From assembly GCA_026874595.1 (NCBI GenBank), contig CM049311.1, forward strand, positions 48,737,676 through 48,801,675: a DNA stretch of 64,000 bases, given 5' to 3'. This DNA is from Sipunculus nudus. Its lineage: Eukaryota; Annelida; Sipuncula; Golfingiida; Sipunculidae. Within the stretch, counting starts at the first letter, position 1; every line of letters starts with the position of its first letter. The notes below the pieces were generated by a model. That model was not told where the DNA came from and made no database searches. It saw nothing but the letters and a program-made list of their open reading frames with translations. The position numbers and the translations under genes were made by a program. Below, piece after piece: positions 23,250-35,320 of this stretch.

Positions 23250-24430
23250 TTTTGTTTGTAGGTTTTCATTAAAAAACGTTAGTGTAGTCGCTCAAGAGCC
23301 GCATCTGGAAGAAACTCTGCTTAATAAAACATTTCACATATCTAAAAATTAGCATTCTAAGGAATGCAGGCTTCCGCAGTGTGAGGCACCTATAGTGGAA
23401 TGCTAACAAGTGTTAGGATTTAACCGGCTTTTGTGTGGCTCAGGGGTAAAGCGCAGGACTCAAATCCATGAGATCGTGAGATCGAAACTAAACCTACGCT
23501 CCCGAGGAAGCGGAAATCTTACGCTTCTAAAGAAGCAACTGATTTTCACGCTGCCAGCTTTGACCGTTTATGATATATTTAGACACCAGATGGCGGTTCG
23601 TTGTCCGCTGAACAAAACGTGCGTATGATGTGAAAAGCAGCCAACCAGATGCCAATAAACAAACACGCGACAGGCCTCCTGACTCCGCCCATAGCTGCGC
23701 TTCAAGTGCCGTTTGAAGACAAGTTTACGTTCGTCATTTAAGTGCTCCCTCTGCATTCTCGCATCATCGACCGATTCGATTCTGACAGTATGACTGTGTT
23801 AGCGTAGGCATGTGTCTGGTGTCTGCAGAACTGAAACCAGCCAGCGAGGTGTGCACTCAGCCTTTGTTGTTTCGTTTCGTTTGAATTACGGCTCACCGAC
23901 CGGGCATCCTATGTGCCCAAGGCCCTAAGTAAACCACGTCTGCGGCAATTCTCTCTGAGCCTATGGCCTGTTCATACGGTTACCGGGGCGATGAGCTGTC
24001 ACTCAAAACGAAATGAACATAATTGGCTTCGTGTTTTCCTCGCTTGGCCGTGTCTTCCAGCACAAGGTCTCATCTGGTTGGACAAAAATACAGTGCCCCC
24101 CTCTGATGTAGCAATTCAGGATACGAGGTCATAACAAACAGCCCAACCGAGGCGGTGAGATTTTTCACAGTCGGCCCCCAGCCAGGGTGAGCGCTCTGCA
24201 TGTTTAAAGGGAAGACTGTGCCCCGCAGCCGTGTATCACTCACATACGAGTGCGTCTTTTGGGGTTCCTCGGTGTTATGACCCAGCAATGGGGCTGATTA
24301 CACACACAGGATCCGTTGGTGCGGAAGACACCCGGCCTGGGTGACACCTGGATAAAATTTTTTTTTAAATGATAGGAAGCGAGTGTTACCACCCTGTAAA
24401 GTAGTCCCAAACCGAAATTGAATTAGATTA
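23250..24430. other. Gene-free stretch with a tRNA-like patch
   Basis: No coding gene supported. 'gcattctaaggaatgcagg' and 'agtggaatgc' (23350-23402) resemble blocks at 42514-42566, so a piece of dispersed family C may be here. Confidence 0.4.
23428..23500 (+). other. tRNA-like sequence, probable SINE head
   Basis: 'tgtggctcaggggtaaagcg' resembles an RNA polymerase III A box, and 'gagatcgaaac' 40 bases later resembles a weak B box. The D stem is partly paired. Stems elsewhere do not hold, so this is at best a decayed tRNA or tRNA-derived SINE head. The downstream body is not recognised. Confidence 0.35.
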
Positions 24431-24439
24431 GTCAGCATT

Positions 24440-24730
24440 ACAAAGTGGAGGCGGTTGCCTCCACAAAAAAGTGTTGGCATTCACTTATTCGGTCCATATT
24501 CCCAGGTTCATTTGTGCATAAGTGACTATACATTTGTGAATATTCTTTGATGAATATGGATCATGTGCCGAATCCAAACCAAAATCTTATCGATGGTTGA
24601 TTGGCTCATTTCCGAAATGCCCTGAATATTTCGTGAGATTCCTTTCATGACTGTGTGAGTTATATTGTGAATAAACACAAACACGCACACAAACACGTAC
24701 ATTCCCTTCCTTTTTCCGGCGTACTCCTGT
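24440..24730 (+). repeat. Family C dispersed repeat, copy 2
   Basis: 'gcattcacttattcggtcca' 'tattcccagg' (24478-24508), 'ataagtgac', 'gatcatgtgccgaatccaaa' and 'ccaaaatcttatcgatggtt' run in the same order as at 42624-42690 and 44300-44420. Then comes 'tgtgagttatattgtgaata', a CA-rich run and a damaged end 'ccggcgtactcctg'. The left edge has a perfect 8-bp hairpin 'gtggaggc'/'gcctccac' (24445-24464). Not coding. Confidence 0.75.
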
Positions 24731-25159
24731 TATTGAGTTAAAAAAATCTTGATTTGAACTACCTGATGTGGGATACTTTTTTATTATTTTCATACCCTGG
24801 CTTTTAAGAAACTGGGAGGTAAATGACTTTCAGATAGAAAAATAGATATGCATAGATAACTAAAATGGCTTTTCTCCATAGACTGCCAGTGCAACTCTAA
24901 TTGCCACCTCCTTTTAGTTGTGAAGTGTGTGTGTTGGTATACGCGTTTGAAATTGTGCGTCCATTGTGTGCAGCACTGTTTCCTCATGTGGAGTACCTGG
25001 AGGTACGCTAAAAATTTGAAAATAGATTTTAGGGACTCTCGTACTTTGGAGATTAATTTCAACGCTTCATCTTCCGGTTTAGTACTCAACAACAGGAGGC
25101 AAAACGCTACAGGCAAAAAGTACGCCATATAAGTATTTTCGTACGTCTCCTGGATGAAT

Positions 25160-25815
25160 GAATATAAAACATGATGGTGTGTGTGTGTGTGTTAGAGAGC
25201 GATACTGTATAGACAAATGGAAGTGTTCACTCGATGAACAAGCTGTTCGAGCTTCAAATATGAAAAACGCAATAATTAGATGCTATAGAACATTTTTTTA
25301 TAAGTTTCTGAGAGTCCGGAAGTTTGCTTTCAAATTTCAGAAACCTCTATGGATTCAGTTTAAATAAACTGTGGAAGGGATACTTGATCATGCATAGAAC
25401 ATCGACGTAATGTCTGAATAACTGTTCTGAATTTAGATTTCTTTTATTTTTCTAAGTCCACTACATTAAAAACACAATCAAAAGGCCGAATAACAACACC
25501 ATTCATTGCTCTTATCTCCCTCCAGTTTAATTAACACCCTCGCGGTCATAGCCTCTACATCAATTATAAAAATAATAGCATACTTTTATTGAACAGCACA
25601 AAAGACATCAACCGCACGTGGAATTAATGACAACAGAGAAAATCGGACCTAGTGTCCCTCTGGCACCAAAATACATCATGATGCTTATGTAACGACAAAG
25701 CGGTCAACAGTAGAGTGTTCTGTGACATTTAAGATGTTAACAGTAGCGAAGAAAAAGATTGAATAGTTATCTGGAACAGCACAATGGAACACAAGATTTA
25801 ATAAAAACGGTATTA
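25160..25815. other. Gene-free stretch
   Basis: A short (GT)n at 25177-25192, otherwise nothing I can support. Confidence 0.5.
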
Positions 25816-25861
25816 CGTCCAGGGGCGTAGCCAGGATTGAGGGAGGGGAGGAGGCCATGAT

Positions 25862-25943
25862 CAGTGGCGGATCCAGAAAATGGAGAAGGGGGGGGGGGGC
25901 AGGGGCGCTAATATGTAATAGTATTTATGAAAACTAAGTGTTT

Positions 25944-25982
<39 letters not shown>

Positions 25983-26775
25983 ATATATATTATTATACGT
26001 TATATATTTTAGTGTGTGAAAATATTTTTTTTTATTTTCAATTATAAAACATGGTTTTATCAAGGTAAATTACAGGTGCCAAGGGAGGGTATGGGAGGGG
26101 GTATCCCCCTTCAATATTGGGAATTTTTGTTTAATAAGCAATATAAAGAGAACATTTTGAGGCAACTTTCACCCCAAAAAATATGAGGATTTTCTGTTCC
26201 TGAAAAACTGTTCTCCTAACTCTTTGAGTGATGTAGTCATACTGTAAAGAGGTTCAATATTTAATTTTTTATATTTCTTCAAAATAATGATATAAAATTT
26301 CAATCGTTTTCAACTTAAAGTCAATGGCGCAAAGGCGCATTTACGTTTATAACTTGTAAAATTTTATCTTTTTAATGAAATGCTCGGAGTAAAATAACTG
26401 ATATGATGAAGTCTTATGTTAAACTTTGCATTTTACTGGAGCCCGTGGTCTCGACAGCACACAGGACTCCTAGGTGCACAGATGGCGAGCACCGGTATCA
26501 CTAGAGTAGCCGTGAGATTGTTCACAGTCGACCCCAACCAGGCCCTGGTGCTCTGCAGTTGTTTTGCAACTGTTCATAAATATCATCATCCTCAACTAAT
26601 GAATTTGAAATTAATAAACTGCAGATTAGTGCACTACAATCTAATTGTTTATAATAGATGAATAAAATGAAAAATGAAAATTAACCACGAAAATTGGGAA
26701 ATTAGATAAAATAAGAGATATTGCAGCTCGACGGGGGGCCGCGCGCCGAAGGCGCCCACTCTTGATCCGCCACTC
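25862..26775 (+). mobile_element. Nested hAT-like element
   Basis: 'cagtggcggatccagaaaat' at the left and 'cttgatccgccactc' at the right are inverted and lie inside the larger hAT-like element. The terminal base at the right is changed and no target duplication is found. The interior includes a (TA)n(GT)n run (25944-25990) and a ~50-bp motif 'gtgagattgttcacagtcga' near 26511 that also occurs near 24155. Confidence 0.6.
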
Positions 26776-26792
26776 AGAGCTAAGCAGTTTAA

Positions 26793-26795
<3 letters not shown>

Positions 26796-26849
<54 letters not shown>

Positions 26850-26850
26850 T
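26796..26850. repeat. (TA)n microsatellite
   Basis: About 22 TA units just outside the nested hAT-like right end, still within the outer element. Confidence 0.95.
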
Positions 26851-27116
26851 ATAAGACTAAGTGAAATTCAAAAAGAACGGCGAGGTACTGGATGCGGGGG
26901 GGGGGGGGCATGGCCCCCTGCGGCCCCCTTGGCTACGCCCCTGACGTCATATTAACATTTACATTAACCTGGTCACACGTTGCAAGGTTTGTACGAGTGG
27001 TTTCGAGTATGTTGTTGAGAAATAGGAGAGAATTAACAAAATAATAAAAATAAGGGTAGTAATAATTTCACGGGGCTCCGATGACATATGTACCATTGGA
27101 CAAAAAAATGAAAACT

Positions 27117-27502
27117 ATAGGCCCCTTTACACAGGGCTGCTTCCATTGTGCCACCTTAGAGAAAATCCTGTTTCTGTGTAACTGCTCCATACCTGTTTCA
27201 GCGATACTTGTGCCTCCCTTGAACCTCCCAAAAAGCAGCATTAGGGCATTTTCATGCCTGCCTTCCCTCTGCTTCCCCCTTGCCACCAGCGCCACCACTC
27301 TGCCTTCACTCTACAAGGATGAAATGCCCGTGCCTCACGGCGACCATGGCGTCCATGGCGATGTCTGAAACTCCTGTGTACGACCTTTGAACGACCTAGG
27401 CAAATATTCTGCCTTCTTTAAGCCTCCTACGGCGACCTGGTAAATTTTGTGGTCGCACACAGGAGGCACAAATGTCGCTATTCTGTGTAAATGCCCCTTA
27501 AG
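27117..27502 (+). mobile_element. Short TIR element (MITE)
   Basis: 'ataggcccctttacacaggg' at the left and 'ctgtgtaaatgccccttaag' at the right are inverted repeats matching about 13 of 15 core bases. Length is about 385 bp. The right part has 'ggcgacctgg' and 'gtggtcgcacacaggaggca', similar in style to the 'ggcgac' block at 22990. The target duplication is unclear. Frames of 76-95 codons inside it have no family and are treated as chance. Confidence 0.6.
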
Positions 27503-27969
27503 TTTTTTTTTTATTTTGAAAAAAAATCTCGGAAAGTAGTTTGCATGAGCAGTTCATACAATCGTACGGAAATACTTTCTTATGTACCAAATATAGTCTT
27601 GCCCAGTGTTTCCATTATGAGATGAAAATACACCTGGCTCTTCAACACCTAAGATGAGTTTCATTCATCCGTATAGTAAGACAGAATGAAGAAGTGATTA
27701 ATCTCTTAGGCACCGCGAATCAATTTCGACCCCCTGCATAAAAAAATTGTGATTCTGATTTTCAGGAAATATTTACCGCTTGTGAGCTCGAAAATAAAGA
27801 AAAAATGGAAATTTCGATACAATTTGCTTTTGTTATGATGTACTTATATATCTGTTCAGCAAAACAAACAGCTTATTATCAAAAAAGTTGTCCATTGCGA
27901 TTTGATGTTATATTTATATACTAAAACCAAATATCTCTTAATTCCTACATCATTTTGCTGTGATTTACT

Positions 27970-29800
27970 TGCTCGTGTTCAAATGAACGTGTTTACGTTC
28001 TGATTCCAATTGAAGCTTACAAAACAACATTTTCTCAGTGAATCTAAGGCAGCTCTGTCTGCTATTAATATAAGTGGTTTCTTTACAGCTCACAGGAAGG
28101 AAGTTAAAATTAACATAGAGGCGTACTGTTAGAATGGAATGACACATAAATAATAGAAACCCCTTCTTTTTTCCCGCCTAAAAGAATTCTGACAAAGAGA
28201 TCTTTCTCAAAATATGTTTTTTTACCGGTAGCAGCCGAATTATTTAATGCCTTTCATTAACTTGTAATAATACTGGTTAAGATTTCAGAATTTAAAACGT
28301 AAACCTTATTTTAAGCCTGGTATCAGTACAGACTGGAACCTGTGAAAGTACATGCATTTTCGTTTAGGTACACATAACATTGAAATTCGTTTCTTTAATA
28401 CAAAAGGTGTTTTCCGTCTCAAATTAACTAAACATTTCCTGTAATTTTCACCAGCGCGTCTGACAAATATATTGTAGGTGGAAAATACACTCGTAATGTC
28501 TACAATTGCCTCATTTAATGGCCGTGTTAAAAAAATCTGTAAGATTTTAAAATTTACAATTGTAAATTTAAAATTTTAAAATAAAATCAAATTTTTCTAA
28601 ATTAAATATTCAGATAAGAAAACGCAGATAATTTTTAAGAACCACGAAGACATTGAGAGTATTTTGTAGCACCAAATTATTCGATTTTATTTCTTCCTTA
28701 GAGAGAATGTTATGACAGTTATACTAACAGAAGAATGTTATGAGAAATTTAAACAAACGGTGACGTGGGAGAGTTTGAATAACCTACCAGTAGACCCGAA
28801 TGCAACCCTCAAGAGTTAAAACAGGATGAGATGTCTTTAAATCATTATGATTGTCTTATTTCCCAAAGATTTATAAGATTTATATTTAGATTCTAGCAGT
28901 TTAAAGGAATAGGAGAAGCCAACACAGATTAAACAAAACATTTATAACACATCCCATTAAGCAGAAAAAGAGAAAAAAAAGTGTTATCCAAAAATGATTG
29001 ACAAGTGCTGCGCATGCATGAGTGGCTTGCTATTGCATGGTGTAATTACTCAGCAAAATGGACCAAAATTTGGTTAAATGTAACTTTTCTATTACCAGAT
29101 GAATGACGCCATGGGTTTAGGGTAGGAGGTTCAAAGTTCTAAATAAATCTCTATTCATCTGTTTTGAAAGATATATTTCGTAATATTTAATATTATTGAT
29201 TGAAAAGCGGTGTTCGTCCCTTCGTGCCAGTGTGCTGTGATCTGTGTACACAGTGTTAACAATGAACCTGTGACAATGATCCCCAATTATTCAAGCTTAC
29301 AAAACAACATATGCACGGGATTCAAAGGGATCGGTGTGCTGTTACTTAATGTTGATTCTTTACTGTTTCCACAATTCTAAAATAAAAGTGAATTGTTGGA
29401 ATTGAATGAGACAAGTTAAAGGAACCCTTCATTTTGCTGCTTGTGGGGAAAAAGATCTCGTACAAAGAGAAATTTATTAAAAAAAGCGTTGGTCCAAAGT
29501 AACAGGAGATATTGACAAATCAGTGAAATAAATCCCTTTTATTCATTTCAATAATATTGGCTCAGTTATCATTAATCCCCCTCCCCAAGATAACCAGGAT
29601 TCAGAGACGACGGGAACCTGTGAGGATACATACAATGTGGATGCATGCAGCATGGATATATTCTGTTCCACCATCATGTGTCCATCTGTTTTTATTTAGA
29701 AAACAAACATTTCTTCAAATTATATATTTTTCAATCATATCCCATTAAGCTGTACATGGAAGCGACACCATAAATTGACAATCAAGAATGTTTTAATAAG
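27970..29800 (+). repeat. Ancient direct duplication, offset ~1.28 kb
   Basis: Landmarks repeat at a near-constant offset: 'agcttacaaaacaacat' at 28014 and 29294; 'tggtttctttac' near 28074 and 'ttgattctttac' near 29352; 'ctggaacctgtgaaagtaca' near 28332 and 'cgggaacctgtgaggataca' near 29610. Sequence between landmarks is heavily diverged. The duplicated stretches are about 27970-28500 and 29250-29800. No coding content recognised. Confidence 0.6.
28550..28569. repeat. Perfect 20-bp AT palindrome
   Basis: 'aaatttacaattgtaaattt' is exactly self-complementary and is flanked by further near-symmetric 'ttttaaaattt' text. It could extrude as a cruciform. In such AT-rich DNA it may also be chance. 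Confidence 0.7.
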
Positions 29801-30609
29801 CTCCGGTTAATTTTCAACAATATAATACACTTTCCAAAGATCTGACAGATCAGATGTGTCCAAGCGCGAGATGCCATCTCAGTTTTAGCTGGCCATACTT
29901 TTTAGAGTATTTAAATAACATCATTCAATCATCAGCTGTCAACTGAGGTTTTTGTATGTGACAAATGACTTTGACCGCCTTTAGTGGGTTTGATATGAAA
30001 AATGTTGAGTCTTTTAATATATTTTAAAATAATTATGTTTCTTAAACATTGTGTTGGTAGGTACAAGTGTTTAATTCCCTGGCGAACATTAGTACCATTA
30101 ATCTTTCACCCAATATTGCCATTTTCTCCCTTGAAATGTGATTAATGAAAAAAAAAGTTCCTAGGTAATGGCTTGGACTATAGATACATGCATACCACGC
30201 CGTCTGATGCACGCATAATTTTATTCAGATTATACAGACACATATATCGAAATAAAACTAATATACGGCCGTAAAACACTAGTCTAAATATTATTCTTTA
30301 TTAATATGTGGTAAAATACTTATTATGCGAAATAGTGTATTAACTAGTAGTAACCAGTGGTAAACTTTGTTTTATATTAACAAGTAAGTTTGATGTTTAA
30401 AACCTGTGTCACATGTTTACGTGGCCTTTTTTTGGCATGACAATAAAAAAGCCTCTCCGTGAGCTGGATGGGCTGACTTATCATCAACCCCCACCCCACG
30501 AATTAGCTGAATTTAATTTGTCTTATTGTTATATACCTATTCTTAGATGTTAAGGATGAAAACATGAAAGAACCTGAGACTCAGTATTGTTAAAAAAATT
30601 GTTACATTT

Positions 30610-31610
30610 ACTGAGCCTGTTAAGCTGATATATGAAATATGCAAGTAAGGTCAGTATTAAACTCGACAGGGGTCAACATGTCATGAAATTTTCGCTCGAC
30701 CAAATCTAAAACATGCGCATCCTTCACTACGGTGTATGTTGGAATTTGTAATGATGGGTCCGCAGGTTTTAGATTTGGTCGAGCGCAAATTTCATGACAC
30801 ACTATGTATGTTGGAAATAGATCAAATGATCACTTTTTGGCCTGTAATGGGGTTATATCATACTCTCAGTTAAAGAAAACCTCGAATTAAAAGAACTTGA
30901 ATAACTGACATTGGTGCAATTTGGTGCATTGGTGCAAAGAATTCTGTGAAACAAGCCATGTTAGGATTAGTGAAATTGAAATAATCATTACTCAAAACTT
31001 GTTTTACCTAGAACAGTAAAATGACAAACAAATGATTATTTGTGCCATTCCGGGTAAGATTATATGTAAAATGTGCAAAATTGGTCAGTCTTGAGATCAG
31101 CAGGTATCAAACGGTCATGCAGGTTTGTACTTTGACAAAGTTTAAAAACCAGCGACTCATAATTACTCTGTATAGTCGAAATAGATCAAATGATCAAATT
31201 ATTGCCTAAAATAGGTTTAAAAATACGCTTACAAAGTTTTGGATAACACATATTCCAGAATAACTCGAAATTAACGAACTTCAAAAAATGACATAGGTGT
31301 GATGTTAAGAATTTTGTTAGAAACATACATGTTTGCGGTATTGATAGTTATAACAGCTTATATTATGAAACTCTTTAACTTAGAACTACAAAGTACATAC
31401 AGAAATCGTTGCGCATACTGAGCATATTCTGATGATATGTAAAATATGTAAGATAGGTCAGTATCAAGGTCAACAGGGGTCATAAGTTCATAAACTGTTC
31501 GCCTCGACCAAAAGCTAGAAATAATCGGCCCCTTGCTTTCGGTCCCCCTCAAGTGTCCTTTAAATATTTTAGATGTTAAGAGAATAAGAGAGTGGATGGC
31601 CACGCAATGT
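30610..31610 (+). repeat. Diverged ~370-400 bp tandem repeat
   Basis: Units share 'atgtaaaatatgcaaratag' + 'gtcagtatcaa' + 'acaggggtcaa' + 'tcgaccaaa' (near 30630, 31065, 31436), and 'gaaatagatcaaatgatca' (near 30814 and 31178) followed by 'aactcgaattaaaagaactt'-type text. The third unit is truncated. Old duplications; not coding. Confidence 0.65.
30680..30798. repeat. 38-bp-arm inverted repeat (hairpin)
   Basis: The left arm (30680-30717) starts 'gtcatgaaattttcgctcga' and the right arm (30761-30798) ends 'tcgagcgcaaatttcatgac'. The arms match at about 36 of 38 positions, with a 43-nt loop. It could be a small fold-back MITE or a transcribed hairpin. The neighbouring repeat units have only the left arm, in diverged form, so the right arm arose by local inverted duplication. 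Confidence 0.85.
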
Positions 31611-31919
31611 AAAATCTAAAATGGTGGCAAATATAGGGTTTATGGCTTATAATAATGTTGTTTAAGCAGTCAGGTGTATCATGGGTTCTCTGACTGATGT
31701 TTCACATTTCAAGTTAAAAAGCGTACTTAAAACCAAAATGACTGTCAACATCGCCGCCTAGAATACGAAAAAGCGGAGTCATTATCAAAGTTTAGTCATC
31801 ATACATAAACGATTTTTAGAGATGCACATATATTGGACCAACAATTTGATGGGTACTTTGATATTCTGAATGAAAAAAGCTTTGGAGTTATGGTATTTTC
31901 TATATCCCTAAAGTAGGTG

Positions 31920-33100
31920 ACGAAATCGAAAGCTGTTGTAGTGCTATCAATAGACCGGAACAACCACTCAGTCTCAGTTTATTCAAAGTTAACATCCTCA
32001 AAATTAAAGTATAGGCATATTGCAATAAGAAAATATAGGTTTAGCCCTATTGATGTAGGGGAGGGGAACAACTTTGGTACCTCAAGTCCAATTCATATTT
32101 GTAACATATTGTTGATTATTCAAAGGTGACACCTTAATATTTATGGTATAAGACCTTTGTTATAAAGCTCAGCATGTTATTTCATTACCTTCTGTAGGAA
32201 CATAATGTCAGTCATGTGAAATATTTCGGGCTATAACCAGACCACACGGCCTTGCTTGAGTATAGACCGAGGAGAGGAATCCATTTTTACTTCCGCCATT
32301 ACTCATAAAGTTATTGACAAATTTTCATGAAATTTTCAGAATACCTCGGCAATAAAACAAGAAACAATTGATTACATTTTGGGGGTGTTCTCGATTCAAG
32401 ATTTTTTTAAAGTAAAAAATGCTGCATATCTGACTATGCTTTATGGGGGTAATGAGCTGCTTTGGCAGAGGTCTGAACTCTCTGAGTGCAAATTTCTAGC
32501 TTCTATTGTAAAGAATTAATTGATAATTCCGCAGCAAATATAAAGTGAAATAAGAAATGCTACGTTCTATAGAAGGTCTTATCAGAGCTCATCGGTGTGA
32601 AAACCCCGATCTTGGGAAACACTTTCTGAATGACAGAAAGCTCAGATTATTTATATTGCCCACTTTCTTGGATTTAACGCAAAGGCAGGCAAATGAAGTG
32701 TCTGAGAGTTCTTAGTGATAATACCGATACATGACATCCCCCAACGTGCCAATGAACATCGTGTAATCAACCATCGGCAGAATAAATCCTCCGTTGTCAA
32801 GGCAACCGTATCCAATCATGTCTGACACAATGATCCCCTCGTATAAAAAAAAGCAGATTTTCAGTCGCCATAGCCATTTTTTTATCTTTTCTCAAAACAT
32901 CACAGTTTCTTATTAAGAAGGAAGGCAAGAACTTAAAATATAATTTGAAATCTTTAGTGTGACTTTAAGGCGCAGGTTCAAAACGAGAACAACTAGATAA
33001 AACTATATTTAGGTTTTGCAAGTTAGGTCCTTTAACCTGTTGAGAATAAGCTAAGAAACTACAAAAATGACAGACAACAAATGAAAGAGGTTATCGACAA
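31920..33100. other. Gene-free stretch
   Basis: No gene or clear repeat I can support. Confidence 0.5.
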
Positions 33101-33224
33101 GCGACAACGTGTATCCGCCGAAATCAGAATGATACCCAGGTGAAGTGAAGCATGGATTTAGTGGTAAGAGGATATAGAGTGAAATGTGTTAAATATTAAC
33201 ATGGATGTGTGCCACGTAAACATT

Positions 33225-34440
33225 ATTGTAGGTGGCGCCACCTGTCATTTTAACAAGAAAGCTATCTAAAATTTGTACACATGCTTAATTTCAGGATGAT
33301 ATGTCAAACCAGTCCTAAGATATAAGCATGGATGTCTGCAGCGTAAACGTGATTATAGGTGGCGCCACCTGTCCTATAAACAAGAAATCTATCCAATATT
33401 TATACAAATGCAAAATTCAGGCAGATTGGTCAAATCACAGCCGAGGTTTAAGTGATGTTTACATGACAGACAAACAGATGGACACCATGCAAAAACAGTT
33501 GCAGATGGTGCTCCCGGTTTTGTTACCTCTGTTAGATCAATGTACATGCAAAATTTCAGGCCGGCACGTCAAACCAGTTCAGAGATATTAGCATGGATGT
33601 GTTGTGTTTGGCACCACCTGTCATTTAAAGAGAAATCTATCCGAGATGTATACACATGCAAATGTTTAGGCTGATATGTCAAACCAATCCTGAGATATTA
33701 GCATGGATATCTGCACCGTAATTATAGTTGTAGGTGGCACCACCTGTCATATTAACGAGAAGTCTGTACGAGATGTATACACAAGCAAAATTTCAAGCTG
33801 ATAAATCAAACCACTGCCGAGATATGAGTGATTTTATTTAGAGGCAGACAAACCGATGGATGCTGTGCAAACATTGTTGCAGGTGGCACCACCAGTTTCG
33901 TGTATGATGAAGAGCTATGTAAGATCTATACACATGGAACATTTTATACTGATATGTAAAGCCAGTCCTGAGATATTAGTATGGATATCTGCACCGTAAA
34001 CATGATTGTAGGTGGCACCTTCTGTCATATACAAGAGAACGCTACCTGAGATGTATACACATGTAAAATTTCAGGCTGATAAGTCAAACCACTCCAGAGA
34101 TATGTGATTTTAACCCAAATCAGCTGAACAGATGGACGCTGTGCAAGAATGGTTGCAGGTGGTCGTGTATGATATCAGGCTATCCAAGAGCTACACTCGT
34201 GCTAAATTTCAGCTCGATTGGTCAAACGAGTTCCAAGATATGTTGGTTTATGTGTGAAAACAGACGCACAGATGGACGCTGTGCAGAGAGGAAAGGTCAG
34301 AGGTCAACCCAAAATGAGAGCGCAGCTGTTCACATGTGACCAAATACATTTCCGAATTTCGTTAAATTCCAGCCAATGGTTACAGAGGAGTACTCCGAAA
34401 ACTATGCGGTGGCGTGGGCGGTAGGCTGAAAACATAGTAT
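33225..34440 (-). repeat. Inverted second copy of the GGTGGCGCCACC dimeric satellite
   Basis: Palindromes or degraded versions lie at 33231, 33358, 33506, 33607, 33733, 33882, 34011 and 34158, with intervals 127,148,101,126,149,129,147. This is the same alternation as at 12.3-14.4 kb apart from one deletion, but in reverse orientation. Several palindromes have decayed to 'ggtggcaccacc'. The plus-strand right end (34265-34440) carries the reverse complement of the 12530-12720 module. The copy is more diverged than the first. Frames across it are shadows. Confidence 0.9.
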
Positions 34441-34449
34441 CTGTAAAAC

Positions 34450-35320
34450 TCTGTTTTGTCGGATTCAATTAAGTGATGGATTTAGCAAAAAATCCAGTAC
34501 AACCATGTGTTCCAATCATGAACTCGCATACACACAACACAGCCTCCACACACACACACACTCACAAACACACCTACAACTATTGGTACCTAAGTAATGT
34601 CCCTCCTGTATGTGTGGCATGACTATTCTTATCTTGTCCAACCAAAAAAAATTAGCTTCAAATAAAAACAATGATTTTTTTGTTCCCGTCAGAGAAACGG
34701 CGTGAATCATATTTATGAAGTCTGTACCTCGACCACTATCAGAATCCGTTAAGCTATACCACTTCCTTGTGGCATTTAGGCGTCGTGGATTTGCAAGTGT
34801 TTGCTATATAATTCGAGTCCCCGAACATGATCAGGGACGTGCTTTGATTATGTATTATTGTATAGCGTGTGACGACGTATATTGTTATACTCGAAACTAT
34901 ACCCTGAAATATTTGCATCATTTATCTTATGTTGGGATAAATGGTAATTTACGCTGATATTATCAGTTGGAAAGCGTTACACGTTAATGTTGTACAAATA
35001 CTGCTTTTTATTAACGAAACTACAATATAATTGTTTATTTCTGCCAGAGCAAAGTTCCACTCAGATGAATTAGGTCGATGTGTGTGCCACCGGAAGTTTC
35101 CTTTCGTGAAGAGTCAGTGGCGTCAATTTATCTTCAAGATTCCATAGACTTCATAGACATCATAGTCTTCAAGACTCTTCATTGATTCATGGGGGTAAAT
35201 TTTGAAAACATTTTGTAAACCCATGCAAAAATTGAAATTTTTTATATTTCCATATATACTTTTGACGACCTTCGTTAAACACTTTTTAGTCAAGTTGACA
35301 GTAGAGGGTACCTGTGAATT
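34450..35320. other. Gene-free stretch
   Basis: A short (CA)n near 34547-34562. 'cagtggcgtcaatttatctt' at 35117 resembles a hAT-like end, but no partner is found. Confidence 0.45.

Larger units (their letters stand above)
25820..26943 (+). mobile_element. hAT-like DNA transposon, non-autonomous
   Basis: Left end 'caggggcgtagccaggattg'; right end 'ccttggctacgcccctg' is its reverse complement over about 15 bases. CAGNGGCGTAGC ends are a hallmark of several hAT families (known). Direct 'acgtc' flanks both sides (25815-25819 and 26944-26948), but a clean 8-bp duplication is not visible. No transposase frame. The interior holds a second, nested hAT-like pair of ends, (TA)n runs and poly-G. Confidence 0.78.

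Noticed and set aside
24790-25128. 112-codon minus-strand frame with a signal-peptide-like start (MAYFLPVAFCLLLL)
   Set aside because: No recognised domain, no processing sites or cysteine pattern, no supporting context. Kept out of the annotation, though a lineage-specific secreted peptide cannot be excluded without RNA data.
35117-35200. 'cagtggcgtcaatttatctt' as a hAT terminal repeat
   Set aside because: No inverted partner or 8-bp duplication found nearby.
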